A stretch of 64,000 nt of DNA from Paralimibaculum aggregatum (GTDB lineage: Bacteria > Pseudomonadota > Alphaproteobacteria > Rhodobacterales > Rhodobacteraceae): assembly GCF_030270585.1 (NCBI RefSeq), contig NZ_BSYI01000003.1:124001-188000 (forward strand), in the 5' to 3' direction. The notes under the pieces were generated by a model. It ran no database searches and was not told the DNA's origin. It worked only from the letters and a program-made list of their open reading frames with translations. Positions 35,775-45,821 of this stretch are shown one piece after another. How positions within the stretch are numbered: the first letter of the stretch is position 1; every line of letters begins with the position of its first letter. Made by a program: the position numbers and the translations under genes.

Positions 35775-36944
35775 GTGGACCGGATCGAGCTACTGATGGC
35801 GACGCTGACGCCCTCGGCGGTGCTGCTGCTGGTGGCCGTCGCCGGGATCTTCGTGCTGGTGATCGGCTGCATCGCGGTGCTGATCCTCGCGCTGATGCGC
35901 CGCTCGGCCGATATCGGCACGCTGAGCGCGAAGCTCGAGGCGGCGGAGGACGAGCTGGAGAGCGTCACCGGCCAGCGCGATGCGGCGGAGGCGGCGCTCG
36001 AGCGTTTCGTCACCCTGGCGGACGGTGCCAGCGAGGTCTGGACCCGCACCCCTTTCGAGCCGCCGGACGGCTATGCCGAACGCATGGCCGAGAGCATCCC
36101 GATCATCGCCGCGGCCAATCTGAAGGGCGGTGTCGGCAAGACCACGCTGGCGGCCAATCTCGCGGCCTGGTTCGATGCCCGCGGCGAGCGGGTGCTGCTG
36201 ATCGATCTCGACTACCAGGGCTCGCTGACCGCGATGGCGCTGGGCGGCGATGCGCGGGGGCGGGACTTTGGCGCGCCGGGCGCGCGGACGCTGCTGCGCG
36301 GCGAGATGCCGAAGGTCTTCCCGATGGCCGGGGCGGAGAGCAATTCCGGCGTGATCGATGCCTCCTATCCGCTGCTCAACGAGGAGAGCCGGCTGCTGTT
36401 CCGCTGGCTGCTGGGGCTGGAGCCCGGCGATGTCCGCTATCGCCTGGCTTCGCTGCTGCTCGCGCCGCGGGTGCAGACGATCTATGACCGGGTGATCATC
36501 GACACGCCGCCGCGGGTGACGCTGAGCCTCGTCAACGCGCTCTGCGCGGCGACGCATCTGGTGATCCCGACGCAGCTCAACGGGCTCTCGACGGAGGCGG
36601 TGCAGAGCTTCCTGGCAACGCTCGATGCGCTGCGCCCGCGCCCGCTGCCACCGGTGCAGCGCTATCGCATCCTCGGCATGCAGAAGACCTGGTCGACCGA
36701 GCGGATGAGCCGGGCGGAACTGGCCGCGGTGGCCGAGATCGACCGGATGCTGGCAATGCGCGGCGAGCCGCCGGGGCTGTTCCTGCGCGACGCCATCCTG
36801 CCCAACATGTCGGGCTTCCAGCGCGCCGCGGGGCGCGGGCTGGCCTATCGCACCGAACCCTCGGTGCGCCCGGAGCTCGACCGGCTGGGGGCGCGGATCG
36901 GGCGCTTCGCCCCCTCCTTCGCCGAGGAGCTGGAGGAGGAATGA
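35775..36944 (+). CDS. Membrane-anchored ParA-like ATPase
   Basis: 389 residues starting at GTG 35775 (GGAGGGGG site). Residues ~13-42 form a single membrane segment ending in LMRR, so the rest is cytoplasmic. Residues ~46-85 are a predicted coiled coil (KLEAAEDELESVTGQRDAAE). The ATPase domain then has a deviant Walker A NLKGGVGKTTLAAN near 117-130, LLIDLDYQGSL (Walker A') and VIIDTPPRVTLSL (Walker B). Soluble ParA/MinD proteins lack such an N-terminal anchor. It overlaps by 4 bp with a 90-residue gene. The role could be spatial positioning of a complex at the membrane; no cargo is evident. Confidence 0.8.
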   Translation: MDRIELLMATLTPSAVLLLVAVAGIFVLVIGCIAVLILALMRRSADIGTLSAKLEAAEDELESVTGQRDAAEAALERFVTLADGASEVWTRTPFEPPDGYAERMAESIPIIAAANLKGGVGKTTLAANLAAWFDARGERVLLIDLDYQGSLTAMALGGDARGRDFGAPGARTLLRGEMPKVFPMAGAESNSGVIDASYPLLNEESRLLFRWLLGLEPGDVRYRLASLLLAPRVQTIYDRVIIDTPPRVTLSLVNALCAATHLVIPTQLNGLSTEAVQSFLATLDALRPRPLPPVQRYRILGMQKTWSTERMSRAELAAVAEIDRMLAMRGEPPGLFLRDAILPNMSGFQRAAGRGLAYRTEPSVRPELDRLGARIGRFAPSFAEELEEE

Positions 36945-37213
36945 GCGGGGCCGATGCGGCACAGGTGAAGGCCTGGGCGGCGCGGCTCGAGGCCGCCGGG
37001 CCGGAGGACGCGCTCGCGGCGCTCGATGCGCTGGCGGCGGACCGGGGGATGCGCAAGGCGGAGCTGCGGGCTCTGGGCGAGCGGCTCACGGGCAGGATGC
37101 CCCCGGCGGCGCTGTCGCGGGATGCGCTGCTGGCCGAGCTCGCCCGGCCCTGGCAGGAGGCGCTGGCGGCGCAGGCCAAGGCGGCGGCGTTGAAGTCGCC
37201 GGGGGCGATCTGA
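36941..37213 (+). CDS. Small helical protein coupled to the ParA-like ATPase
   Basis: 90 residues, starting with ATGA overlap on the ParA-like gene. The sequence is nearly all helix (Ala/Leu/Glu/Arg-rich, from AQVKAWAARLEAAG to LARPWQEALAAQAKAAAL) with no membrane segment or cysteine. No family is recognised. Translational coupling suggests it is an obligate partner, for example a regulator of ATP hydrolysis or a cargo adaptor; this is inference only. Confidence 0.7.
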   Translation: MSGADAAQVKAWAARLEAAGPEDALAALDALAADRGMRKAELRALGERLTGRMPPAALSRDALLAELARPWQEALAAQAKAAALKSPGAI

Positions 37214-37390
37214 CCGCGCGGGCGCCGTGCTCCCTGTTGTCGATCCGGCATGGTCCTGGCAGGGTGAGCGGTCGGGCTCTCGCGCCGGCCCCCAAGGGCG
37301 GGTTTCCCCGCCGAGCCGCCGCACGGCGCAGGACCGGGGGAGCGGCGGGACCGGACCGGCAGTGCCTCCGGCCCGGCGGGCGTTTCGGGC

Positions 37391-38068
37391 TCAGGCCGGC
37401 ATCAGCAGCTCCAGTACCTCGGGCGCCTCGCGGTAATGGCCGATCACGTGATCCGGTGCCAGCTCGTCGAGCGGCTCGGCGGCGAAGCCGAAGGCGGTGA
37501 GCACCACCGGCGCCCCGGCGGCGCGGGCGGTGTCGAGATCGGTGCGGGTGTCGCCGAGCATCACCGAGCGGGCGGGGTCGGCGCCGATGCGCCGGGCGGT
37601 CTCGCGAAAATGCTCCGGGTCGGGCTTGCGCACCGGCAGCGTGTCGGCCCCCAGCACCGCGCCGAAGCGGCCGAGCACGCCGAGCCGGTCGAGCAGGATC
37701 AGCGCCAGCCGCTCCGGCTTGTTGGTGCAGATGCCGACGCGCCAGCCCGCCGCCACCAGTGCGTCGAGGCAGGCCTCGACGCCGTCGAAGAGGCGGGTCT
37801 CCTCGGCGATGCGGGTCTCGTAGGCCGCCAGCAGATCGGGATAGAGCGCGTCGGTCAGCGCCCGTTCGTCGGCGCCGTCCGGGTCGCGCCCGGCCAGCAC
37901 CAGCGAGCGGCGGATCATCTGCCGCCCGCCGCGCCCGGCATAGGGCTTGTCGGCGCCCGGATCGAGCAGCGGCAGCCCGGCCGGCGCCAGCGCCGCATTG
38001 GCCGCGGCGAGCAGGTCGCCCGCGGTATCGGCGAGGGTTCCGTCGAGATCGAAGATGGCGCCGCGCAT
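37391..38068 (-). CDS. gph: Phosphoglycolate phosphatase-like HAD hydrolase
   Basis: 225 residues. The HAD motifs are in order: FDLDGTLADT (motif I, nucleophile Asp7), ICTNKPERL (motif II, near 115), KPDPEHF (motif III Lys) and VMLGDTRTDLDTA (motif IV acidic pair). Insertion type and length match Gph, which dephosphorylates 2-phosphoglycolate formed by RuBisCO oxygenation or DNA repair. ATG 38068 follows AGGGGAG. It is divergent from glmU across 128 bp. Related HAD phosphatases of other specificity cannot be excluded. Confidence 0.87.
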   Translation of the reverse strand: MRGAIFDLDGTLADTAGDLLAAANAALAPAGLPLLDPGADKPYAGRGGRQMIRRSLVLAGRDPDGADERALTDALYPDLLAAYETRIAEETRLFDGVEACLDALVAAGWRVGICTNKPERLALILLDRLGVLGRFGAVLGADTLPVRKPDPEHFRETARRIGADPARSVMLGDTRTDLDTARAAGAPVVLTAFGFAAEPLDELAPDHVIGHYREAPEVLELLMPA

Positions 38069-38196
38069 GTCTGCTCCCCTGTCGGCCTGCGTTGACGGCT
38101 TCTTAACCATCTTTCGCAATCTTCTGAAACACGAACTGAAGGCGCGCGGCGCCGCGGCGGCTTTGCAGCCGCGAGGCCCGGGGATATACGGGCGCC

Positions 38197-39609
38197 ATGA
38201 TCGAGCAGGACATGACGGCGGCAGGCCGCGGACGGGCGGGCGACGGGACGGAGCGACCGGTCGCGGTGGCGATACTCGCGGCGGGGAAGGGCACGCGCAT
38301 GCGCTCCTCCCGGCCCAAGGTGCTGCACGAGATCGGCCATGCACCGATGCTCGTCCATGCCATGCGGTCGGCGCTGAGCCTCGCGCCGCGTCGCCTCGCG
38401 GTGGTGGTGGGCCATGGCGCCGAGGCGGTGGCGGAGGCGGCGCGGGCGGCGGCGCCCGATGTCGCGGTCTGCCTGCAGGAGAGCCAGCGCGGCACCGGCG
38501 ATGCGCTGCGTGCCGCGGCGCCGGCGCTGTCGGGCTTCGAGGGGCGGCTGCTGGTGATGTTCGGCGACACGCCCTTCGTGCGGCCGGAGACGCTGGCGGC
38601 GATGGCGGCGGCGCTGGAGCGCCACGACCTCGCGGTGCTCGGCTTCGAGGCGGCGGAGCCCGGCCGCTATGGCCGGCTGGTCACCGGGCCGGCGGGGCTC
38701 GAACGCATCGTCGAGGCCAAAGATGCGACGCCGGAGGAACTGGCGATCCGGGTCTGCAATTCCGGCGTGATGGCGGGGGATTGCGCGACCATGCTGCGCC
38801 TGCTCGGCAGCCTCTCCACCGAGAACGCGCAGGGCGAGTATTACCTCACCGATCTGGTGGGGCTGGCCCGCGGCGAGGGCCGCACGGTCGGCCTCGTGCT
38901 CTGCCCGGAGGCGGAGACCCTCGGCATCAACGACCGTGCCGGGCTGGCTGCGGCGGAGGCGGTGTTCCAGGCCGGCGCGCGCGCCGCGGCGATGGCGGCC
39001 GGCGCCACGCTGACCGCGCCGGAGACGGTGTTCTTCGCCCATGACACGGTGCTCGCCCCGGATGTGGTGGTGGAGCCCAACGTGGTCTTCGGCCCCGGCG
39101 TGCGGGTGGCCGAGGGCGCGCGGATCCGGGCCTTCTCGCATCTCGAGGGCGCGGAGGTGGGCCCCGGCGCCGTCATCGGCCCCTATGCCCGGCTGCGCCC
39201 GGGCACCCGACTGGCCGAGGACGTGCGCATCGGCAACTTCGTCGAGGTCAAGAATGCCGAGATAGGCGCGGGCGCCAAGGCCAACCATCTGAGCTATCTC
39301 GGCGATGCCACGGTGGGCGCCGGCGCGAACATCGGCGCGGGCACCATCACCTGCAACTATGACGGGGTGAACAAGCACCGCACCGAGATCGGGGCGGGGG
39401 CCTTCATCGGCACCAATTCCTCGCTGGTGGCGCCGGTCACTGTGGCGCCGGGGGCCTATGTCGCCACCGCCACCACGGTCACGCGCGACGTGCCGGCGGA
39501 GGCGCTGGCCATCGGCCGCGCGCCGCAGCAGAACCGCGAGGGCGCGGCGGCGCGGCTGCGCCAGGTGCTCGCGGCGAGGAAGGCGGCGCGCGCCGCCCGG
39601 AAAGATTGA
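38197..39609 (+). CDS. glmU: Bifunctional GlcNAc-1-P uridyltransferase / GlcN-1-P acetyltransferase
   Basis: 470 residues. The N-terminal pyrophosphorylase domain has AILAAGKGTRMRSSRPKVLH (27-46), and the middle has QRGTGDALR. The C-terminal left-handed beta-helix acetyltransferase domain has NFVEVKNAEIG, HLSYLGDATVG and NIGAGTITCNYDG. It makes UDP-GlcNAc for peptidoglycan and lipid A. It begins at ATG 38197, or possibly ATG 38212, which has a weak GAGCAGGA site. glmS follows 26 bp downstream, giving a UDP-GlcNAc supply operon. The stop codon lies in the first copy of a 14-bp tandem duplication. Confidence 0.97.
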   Translation: MIEQDMTAAGRGRAGDGTERPVAVAILAAGKGTRMRSSRPKVLHEIGHAPMLVHAMRSALSLAPRRLAVVVGHGAEAVAEAARAAAPDVAVCLQESQRGTGDALRAAAPALSGFEGRLLVMFGDTPFVRPETLAAMAAALERHDLAVLGFEAAEPGRYGRLVTGPAGLERIVEAKDATPEELAIRVCNSGVMAGDCATMLRLLGSLSTENAQGEYYLTDLVGLARGEGRTVGLVLCPEAETLGINDRAGLAAAEAVFQAGARAAAMAAGATLTAPETVFFAHDTVLAPDVVVEPNVVFGPGVRVAEGARIRAFSHLEGAEVGPGAVIGPYARLRPGTRLAEDVRIGNFVEVKNAEIGAGAKANHLSYLGDATVGAGANIGAGTITCNYDGVNKHRTEIGAGAFIGTNSSLVAPVTVAPGAYVATATTVTRDVPAEALAIGRAPQQNREGAAARLRQVLAARKAARAARKD

Positions 39610-39623
39610 CCCGGAAAGATTGA
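39596..39623 (+). repeat. 14-bp tandem duplication at the glmU stop codon
   Basis: CCCGGAAAGATTGA occurs twice in direct succession. The first copy holds the glmU TGA and the second repeats it in the intergenic spacer before glmS. Confidence 0.9.
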
Positions 39624-39635
39624 GGGAGAGCCCCC

Positions 39636-41459
<1,824 letters not shown>

Positions 41460-41518
41460 TCTCGGCCGAGGTCGAGCGCCGGGGGCTGAACCCGGCCAGT
41501 CTGAGAGGCGGGACGGAT

Positions 41519-42442
41519 ATGCGAGAGACACTTTCCTATCGGCGGCGGTTCCTTGCGCACGCGGCCGTTCTGGCCGGAGCGATCGGGCTCATGGGCTGCA
41601 ATCTGATGCAGGAGGAGGCGCCGCCCCTGGCCGCCACGCCCGACACGATCTCGCTGCGCGAGCCGGGGTGCTACACGGTGGATCTGTTCCGCGAGGTGAA
41701 GATCAACCGGACCAAGGGGTTGCCGAAGAAATACGCCGCCTTCCTCGGCGAATGGGGCAACGGGGTGTGGAACGGCAAGTGGTGCCACGACCTGCTGATC
41801 CACACCGTGACGGCGGATGGCACGGTGGAGCTGCTCGACATGCACGCGCCGTCGGAGCACTACCGCCAGCCGGCCTCGATCTTCAAGCGCAAGGGCCAGA
41901 TCCGCGATGACGGGGTGCTCTATTTCGCCCACGGGCTGACCACGCGGCAGTACAAGATCGGCAAGGACGGGTTCCTCTACGGCTATGCCGAGGGCCAGCC
42001 CTGGGGCGATGCGCGAATCGTGATGTCGCGGAAGGGTGTGGTGCCGCTGCCAAGGGCGCGGCCGGGGCCGGGCGGGCTGAGCGAGCCCGGCGAGGGCGAG
42101 GTCGAGACCGTGCTGGCCGCCGCCGGGCCAGTGCCGAAGCCGCTGCCGGCGGTGGTGGCGCGGCCCGGTTCGACGCCGGCGCTGCCGGTCTCGGGCACCG
42201 GAACCAGCGCCGCGGAGCGGGTGGTGCCGGCAAGCTTCACGCCCTCCGGCCCGCCGGTGCCGCCGGCCGGCACGGGCTCGCCGCTCGCACCGGCAAGCGC
42301 CGCGCTGCCGCCGCGCTCGCCGGCCTCGGGGCCGGTGCTGGCCGCCGTGCCGAAACCCGCCCCGGCGCCCGCGCCGAAGGAGGAGCCCGGCTTCTTTTCG
42401 CGGCTCTTCGGCACCGGCGAGGACGCGAAGCAGTCGGAGTGA
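41519..42442 (+). CDS. Predicted lipoprotein with Pro/Ala-rich C-terminal half
   Basis: 307 residues. A lipobox (IGLMGC, Cys27) marks a lipoprotein. Residues ~40-170 form a globular domain with conserved-looking aromatic strands (EPGCYTVDLFREVKIN, GEWGNGVWNGKWCHDLLIHT, YGYAEGQPWGDARIVMSRKG). Residues ~175-290 are a Pro/Ala/Gly linker, and the very end (PGFFSRLFGTGEDA) is amphipathic. No family is recognised. It follows glmS by 59 bp in the same direction but has its own ribosome site. A role in the cell envelope is likely from its location only. Confidence 0.75.
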   Translation: MRETLSYRRRFLAHAAVLAGAIGLMGCNLMQEEAPPLAATPDTISLREPGCYTVDLFREVKINRTKGLPKKYAAFLGEWGNGVWNGKWCHDLLIHTVTADGTVELLDMHAPSEHYRQPASIFKRKGQIRDDGVLYFAHGLTTRQYKIGKDGFLYGYAEGQPWGDARIVMSRKGVVPLPRARPGPGGLSEPGEGEVETVLAAAGPVPKPLPAVVARPGSTPALPVSGTGTSAAERVVPASFTPSGPPVPPAGTGSPLAPASAALPPRSPASGPVLAAVPKPAPAPAPKEEPGFFSRLFGTGEDAKQSE

Positions 42443-42562
42443 CCGGGGCCGGCCGTCGCCGGCTGATGCGGCGCCGGGCGGCGGCGCCAGGCTCTCCCGG
42501 AGGGCCGGGGGCGGCAGCCGCCGCGCCCGGGGGCAGCCGCGGCGCCGGCGATGCCGGACGGC

Positions 42563-43243
42563 TCAGGGGGCGAGCGTCACCAGCACCTCGTTGCGGCGCA
42601 GGAAGGGCAGGGTCCAGGGCGGGTTGTAGCCCGCCGCCTGCCAGTCGCCTTCATGCGCGAGACCTTCGGCTTCGAGCCAGGCCGTGAGCCGCCCGCGGGC
42701 CTCGGCGATGGCGTCATCTGTGAAGAAGCCGGAGAAGCGCAGCGCCGCGACCCGCCGGGCCGGGATCTCGCCGAGGCGCACCGCCGGGTCGCTCGGCCGC
42801 GGCGCGGTCTCCGGCGTCGTGCCCTCGGGCAGCACGAAGGCAATGGCCCAGCCCTCGGCCCCCCGGTCGACCAGCACCGGTGCGGTCATCGCGATCTCGG
42901 TGCCTTCGGCGCCCTCGGCGGGCGCGGTCAGCACCGGCGCGGTCATGGCGATCTCCGCCGCACCGGAATTGGCGCCGGAGATGTAGTCGAACAGCCGGCC
43001 GAAGCCGGTGCGCACCGCGGCGTCATAATCGCCGCCGGCAACCGTCCGCGCGACCGTCACGGCGCCGTAGCTGCGGATCTCCACCGGCGGATCGGCGCGC
43101 AGCAGCGCATAGGGCGGCTCCTCCGCCGCGGTGCCGCCGAACACCGAGCAGGCCCCGGTCAGCAGCAGCGCCGGCAGCGCGGCGAGGCGGCGGAGCCAGG
43201 GCGGGAAGGGCAGGGCGCACGAATCGGCGGGAAGGCGGGGCAT
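42563..43243 (-). CDS. SOUL heme-binding family lipoprotein
   Basis: 226 residues. ATG 43243 (GGAGACGCC before it) begins a signal with lipobox LLTGAC (Cys32). The SOUL/HBP domain shows YALLRADPPVEIRSYGAVTVA, GFGRLFDYISGANSG, IAMTAPVL repeated twice, and PAR(R)VAALRFSG. SOUL proteins bind heme or porphyrins; bacterial lipoprotein versions are uncharacterised. It is convergent with the lipoprotein at 41519 and lies 68 bp downstream of the LysR gene in the same direction. Confidence 0.88.
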   Translation of the reverse strand: MPRLPADSCALPFPPWLRRLAALPALLLTGACSVFGGTAAEEPPYALLRADPPVEIRSYGAVTVARTVAGGDYDAAVRTGFGRLFDYISGANSGAAEIAMTAPVLTAPAEGAEGTEIAMTAPVLVDRGAEGWAIAFVLPEGTTPETAPRPSDPAVRLGEIPARRVAALRFSGFFTDDAIAEARGRLTAWLEAEGLAHEGDWQAAGYNPPWTLPFLRRNEVLVTLAP

Positions 43244-43311
43244 GGCGTCTCCGTTTGCTGGAACAGCCCCGTATACGCGGGCCAGGCCCGGTCGGATCTC
43301 CGCCGCCCGTT

Positions 43312-44202
43312 TCAGGTGAGGCCGAGCTCGCGCTCCCAATGCGGCTCGGCGCCGAAATGCCCGCGCGCCGCCTCGATGAAGGCGCGGGTCTTCGGCGCCA
43401 CATGGCGGGTGTTGGGATAGACCAGCTGCAGCGCGATGCCGCTCCAGTCGGTCTCCGGCAGGATCACCTCGAGCGCGCCGGCGCGGATCGCCCGTGCCAC
43501 GATGAAGCTCGGCTTGAGCACCACGCCGAGCCCGGCGATCGCGGCATCGCGCAGCATGTCGCCATTGGTCGCGCGCAGGCGGACATCGAGCTGCACCGCC
43601 TGCTCGTTGCCGTCCTCGTCGCGATAGCGCCAGATGTCCGGCCGCGTGCTGCCGGCATAGCAGAGCGCCGGCATGCCGCGCAGCTCCTCCGGCCGCTCGG
43701 GCCGGCCATGGGTATCGAGGAAGGCCGGCGCGGCGCAGGCGATCATCCGCATCTCGCAGAGCTTGCGCGCGATCAGCGAGCTGTCGCGCAGCGTGCCGAT
43801 GCGCAGCGCGACGTCGAACCCCTCGCCGACGAGATCCACCAGCCGGTCGGAGAGGTCGATGTCGAGGGTGAGCTCGGGGTTGGATTTCGCGAAGCTGCAG
43901 ACCAGCGGCGTCAGATGCGCCAGCCCGAAGCTGAGCGGCGCGGCGAGGCGGAGCTGGCCGCGCAGGCCCTTGCCGCCATCGGCGATCTCGGCCTCGGCCT
44001 CCTCGAGATCGGCGAGGATGCGCTGGCAGCGGCGGAAGAACTGCTGGCCCTCCTCGGTGAGGCTCATGCGCCGGGTGGTGCGGCTGACGAGCTGCACGCC
44101 GAGCCGGGTCTCGAGCTCCTTCAGACGGCGGCTGACCGCCGAGGGCGCAAGGCTGAGCTGCTCGGCGGCGCGGGTCACGCTGTTCTGCTCGGCCACGTGC
44201 AC
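43312..44202 (-). CDS. LysR-family regulator (start region disturbed)
   Basis: 296 residues from GTG 44202. The winged HTH (SVTRAAEQLSLAPSAVSRRLK) and substrate domain (from ~87) are complete. However, the family normally begins about 12 residues earlier, and the DNA encodes exactly those residues (LNRLENIRCFV) upstream in the same frame to CTG 44232. The ATG at 44237 reads ATG-ATC-TGA. Inserting one G would give M-D-L-N-R-L, the expected start, so a base appears missing or lost at codon 2. The true start may therefore be CTG 44232 or a frame-corrected ATG 44237. It is divergent from azoR, which it probably regulates. Confidence 0.85.
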   Translation of the reverse strand: MHVAEQNSVTRAAEQLSLAPSAVSRRLKELETRLGVQLVSRTTRRMSLTEEGQQFFRRCQRILADLEEAEAEIADGGKGLRGQLRLAAPLSFGLAHLTPLVCSFAKSNPELTLDIDLSDRLVDLVGEGFDVALRIGTLRDSSLIARKLCEMRMIACAAPAFLDTHGRPERPEELRGMPALCYAGSTRPDIWRYRDEDGNEQAVQLDVRLRATNGDMLRDAAIAGLGVVLKPSFIVARAIRAGALEVILPETDWSGIALQLVYPNTRHVAPKTRAFIEAARGHFGAEPHWERELGLT

Positions 44203-44255
44203 GAAGCAGCGGATGTTCTCCAGACGGTTCAGATCATTCTCTCCCGGGCAAATGT

Positions 44256-44267
44256 ATTTGCGCGAAT
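44256..44267. promoter_or_regulatory. Candidate LysR operator in the lysR-azoR intergenic region
   Basis: ATTTGCGCGAAT is an inverted repeat (ATT.GCGC.AAT, one mismatched pair) in the divergent region, with further AT-rich partial repeats (TTATTGCGCAAT) 10 bp downstream. It fits the T-N11-A style of LysR sites. Confidence 0.35.
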
Positions 44268-44346
44268 GCGTCGGTTATTGCGCAATCTGATGCGGTCCAT
44301 CTCCAGACGCAAGGGCCTCGGCCCGTTGGCAAGAGGAGATGGGACC

Positions 44347-44928
44347 ATGAACATTCTGCGGCTGGATGCGAGCATGCGTCGACAGGGCTCGGTGACGCGG
44401 GCGCTGGCCGGCAAGGTGGTGGGGCGGCTCGGCGAGGCGGGCGCGGTGCAGGTGGTCCATCGCGATCTCGCCGACGGGCTGCCGGCGATCGACGAGGCCT
44501 GGATCGGGGCCAACTTCACCGCGCCGGAGGAGCGCTCGGCGGCGCAGCGCGCGGCGCTCGGGCTCTCGGACCGGCTGGTGGCGGAGCTGAAGGCGGCGGA
44601 TGTGCTGGTGATCGGCCTGCCGGTCTACAATTTCGGCATGCCGGCGGCGCTGAAGGCCTGGATCGACCAGATCGCCCGGGCGCGGGTCACCTTCCGCTAC
44701 ACCGAGAACGGGCCGAAGGGCCTGCTCGAGGGCAAGCGGGCGATCGTGGTGATGGCCTCCGGCGGGGTCGAGGCCGGCAGCCCGGCGGATTTCGCCACGC
44801 CCTATCTGCGCCATGCGCTGGCCTTCGTCGGCATCACCGAGGTCGAGATCATCTCGGCCGGCGGGCAGAGCCTGCGCGCCGATGCGGTGGAGACCGCCGA
44901 GGCGGAGATCGCGGCGCTCGCCGCCTGA
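44347..44928 (+). CDS. azoR: FMN-dependent NADH:quinone/azo reductase
   Basis: 193 residues, flavodoxin-like fold. ILRLDASMRRQGSVTR is the FMN phosphate-binding N-terminus, GLPVYNFGMPAALKAWID (near 97) contacts the isoalloxazine and VMASGGVEAGSPADFATPYL follows. It reduces quinones and azo compounds by two-electron transfer, protecting from thiol or quinone stress. ATG 44347 follows AAGAGGAGA. The divergent LysR gene is the likely regulator, an arrangement common for azoreductases. Confidence 0.93.
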   Translation: MNILRLDASMRRQGSVTRALAGKVVGRLGEAGAVQVVHRDLADGLPAIDEAWIGANFTAPEERSAAQRAALGLSDRLVAELKAADVLVIGLPVYNFGMPAALKAWIDQIARARVTFRYTENGPKGLLEGKRAIVVMASGGVEAGSPADFATPYLRHALAFVGITEVEIISAGGQSLRADAVETAEAEIAALAA

Positions 44929-44989
44929 GGCCGGGCAGGGCGCGGGCGGTGGCCGGCGCCCCCTCTGTCCGTCCCCATCCGCTGCCGGC

Positions 44990-45625
44990 TCAGAGCCCGC
45001 GGGAGGATGGGTTGCCGATGATGTCCATGAATTCCTTGCGGGTGCGCGGGTCCTTGCGGAAGAGCCCGAGCATCGTCGAGGTCACCATGGTCACCCCCGG
45101 CTTGTGCACGCCGCGGGTCGACATGCAGTGATGCTCGCCCTCGAGCACCACCGCCACGCCGCGCGGGCGCAGCACCTCCTCGAGCGTGCTGGCGATCTGC
45201 ACGGTCATCTTCTCCTGCACCTGCAGGCGCTTGGCGAAGGCATCGACGAGCCGCGCCAGCTTGGAGATGCCGACCACCCGGTCGGTCGGGATATAGCCGA
45301 CATGGGCGACGCCGATGATCGGCGCGAGGTGGTGCTCGCAATAGCTCTCGAAGCGGATGCCCTTGAGGGTGACCATCTCGTCATAGCCCTCGACCTCCTC
45401 GAAGGTGCGCTGCAGCATGCCCTTGGGGTCGTCGTCGTAGCCGCGGAACCAGTCGCGATAGGCCCGCGCCACGCGGCCGGGGGTGTCGCGCAGCCCCTCG
45501 CGGTTCGGGTCGTCGCCGGCCCAGCGCAGCAGCGTGCGCACGGCGGCCTCCGCCTCTGCCTCGGTGGGACGATCCTCCGCCGCCTGCGCGACCTGCAGGA
45601 CATCGGGCTTGTCGATCCGGTTCAT
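44990..45625 (-). CDS. folE: GTP cyclohydrolase I
   Basis: 211 residues. It converts GTP to 7,8-dihydroneopterin triphosphate, the first step of folate and pterin synthesis. The zinc and substrate motifs are [19 protein letters not shown] (near 110), [17 protein letters not shown] (near 140) and [16 protein letters not shown] (near 175). The type IA length and residues are normal. ATG 45625 follows GGAGG. It appears monocistronic, converging on azoR. Confidence 0.97.
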   Translation of the reverse strand: MNRIDKPDVLQVAQAAEDRPTEAEAEAAVRTLLRWAGDDPNREGLRDTPGRVARAYRDWFRGYDDDPKGMLQRTFEEVEGYDEMVTLKGIRFESYCEHHLAPIIGVAHVGYIPTDRVVGISKLARLVDAFAKRLQVQEKMTVQIASTLEEVLRPRGVAVVLEGEHHCMSTRGVHKPGVTMVTSTMLGLFRKDPRTRKEFMDIIGNPSSRGL

Positions 45626-45821
45626 GGCAACCTCCGCAGGTTGGGCCTCTTGCCGCCGTGAGCGGTGCTCCGTCCGGCCTTGGCCAGACCTAAGCCGGCG
45701 CGGACGGGGCGCAAGCACCCCGGTGCGCGGGGGAGCAATTTTTGCACGGCGTCCGCCCCGCCGTCCATGCTCCGCTGCCGGGCATCGCAGGGTGCGCGCC
45801 CGCAGCGGCCGACCGGCCGGC

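Noticed and set aside
39610-39635. glmS ribozyme in front of glmS
   Set aside because: The spacer is only 26 bp and consists of the tandem duplication and the ribosome site. The ribozyme belongs to Gram-positive bacteria.
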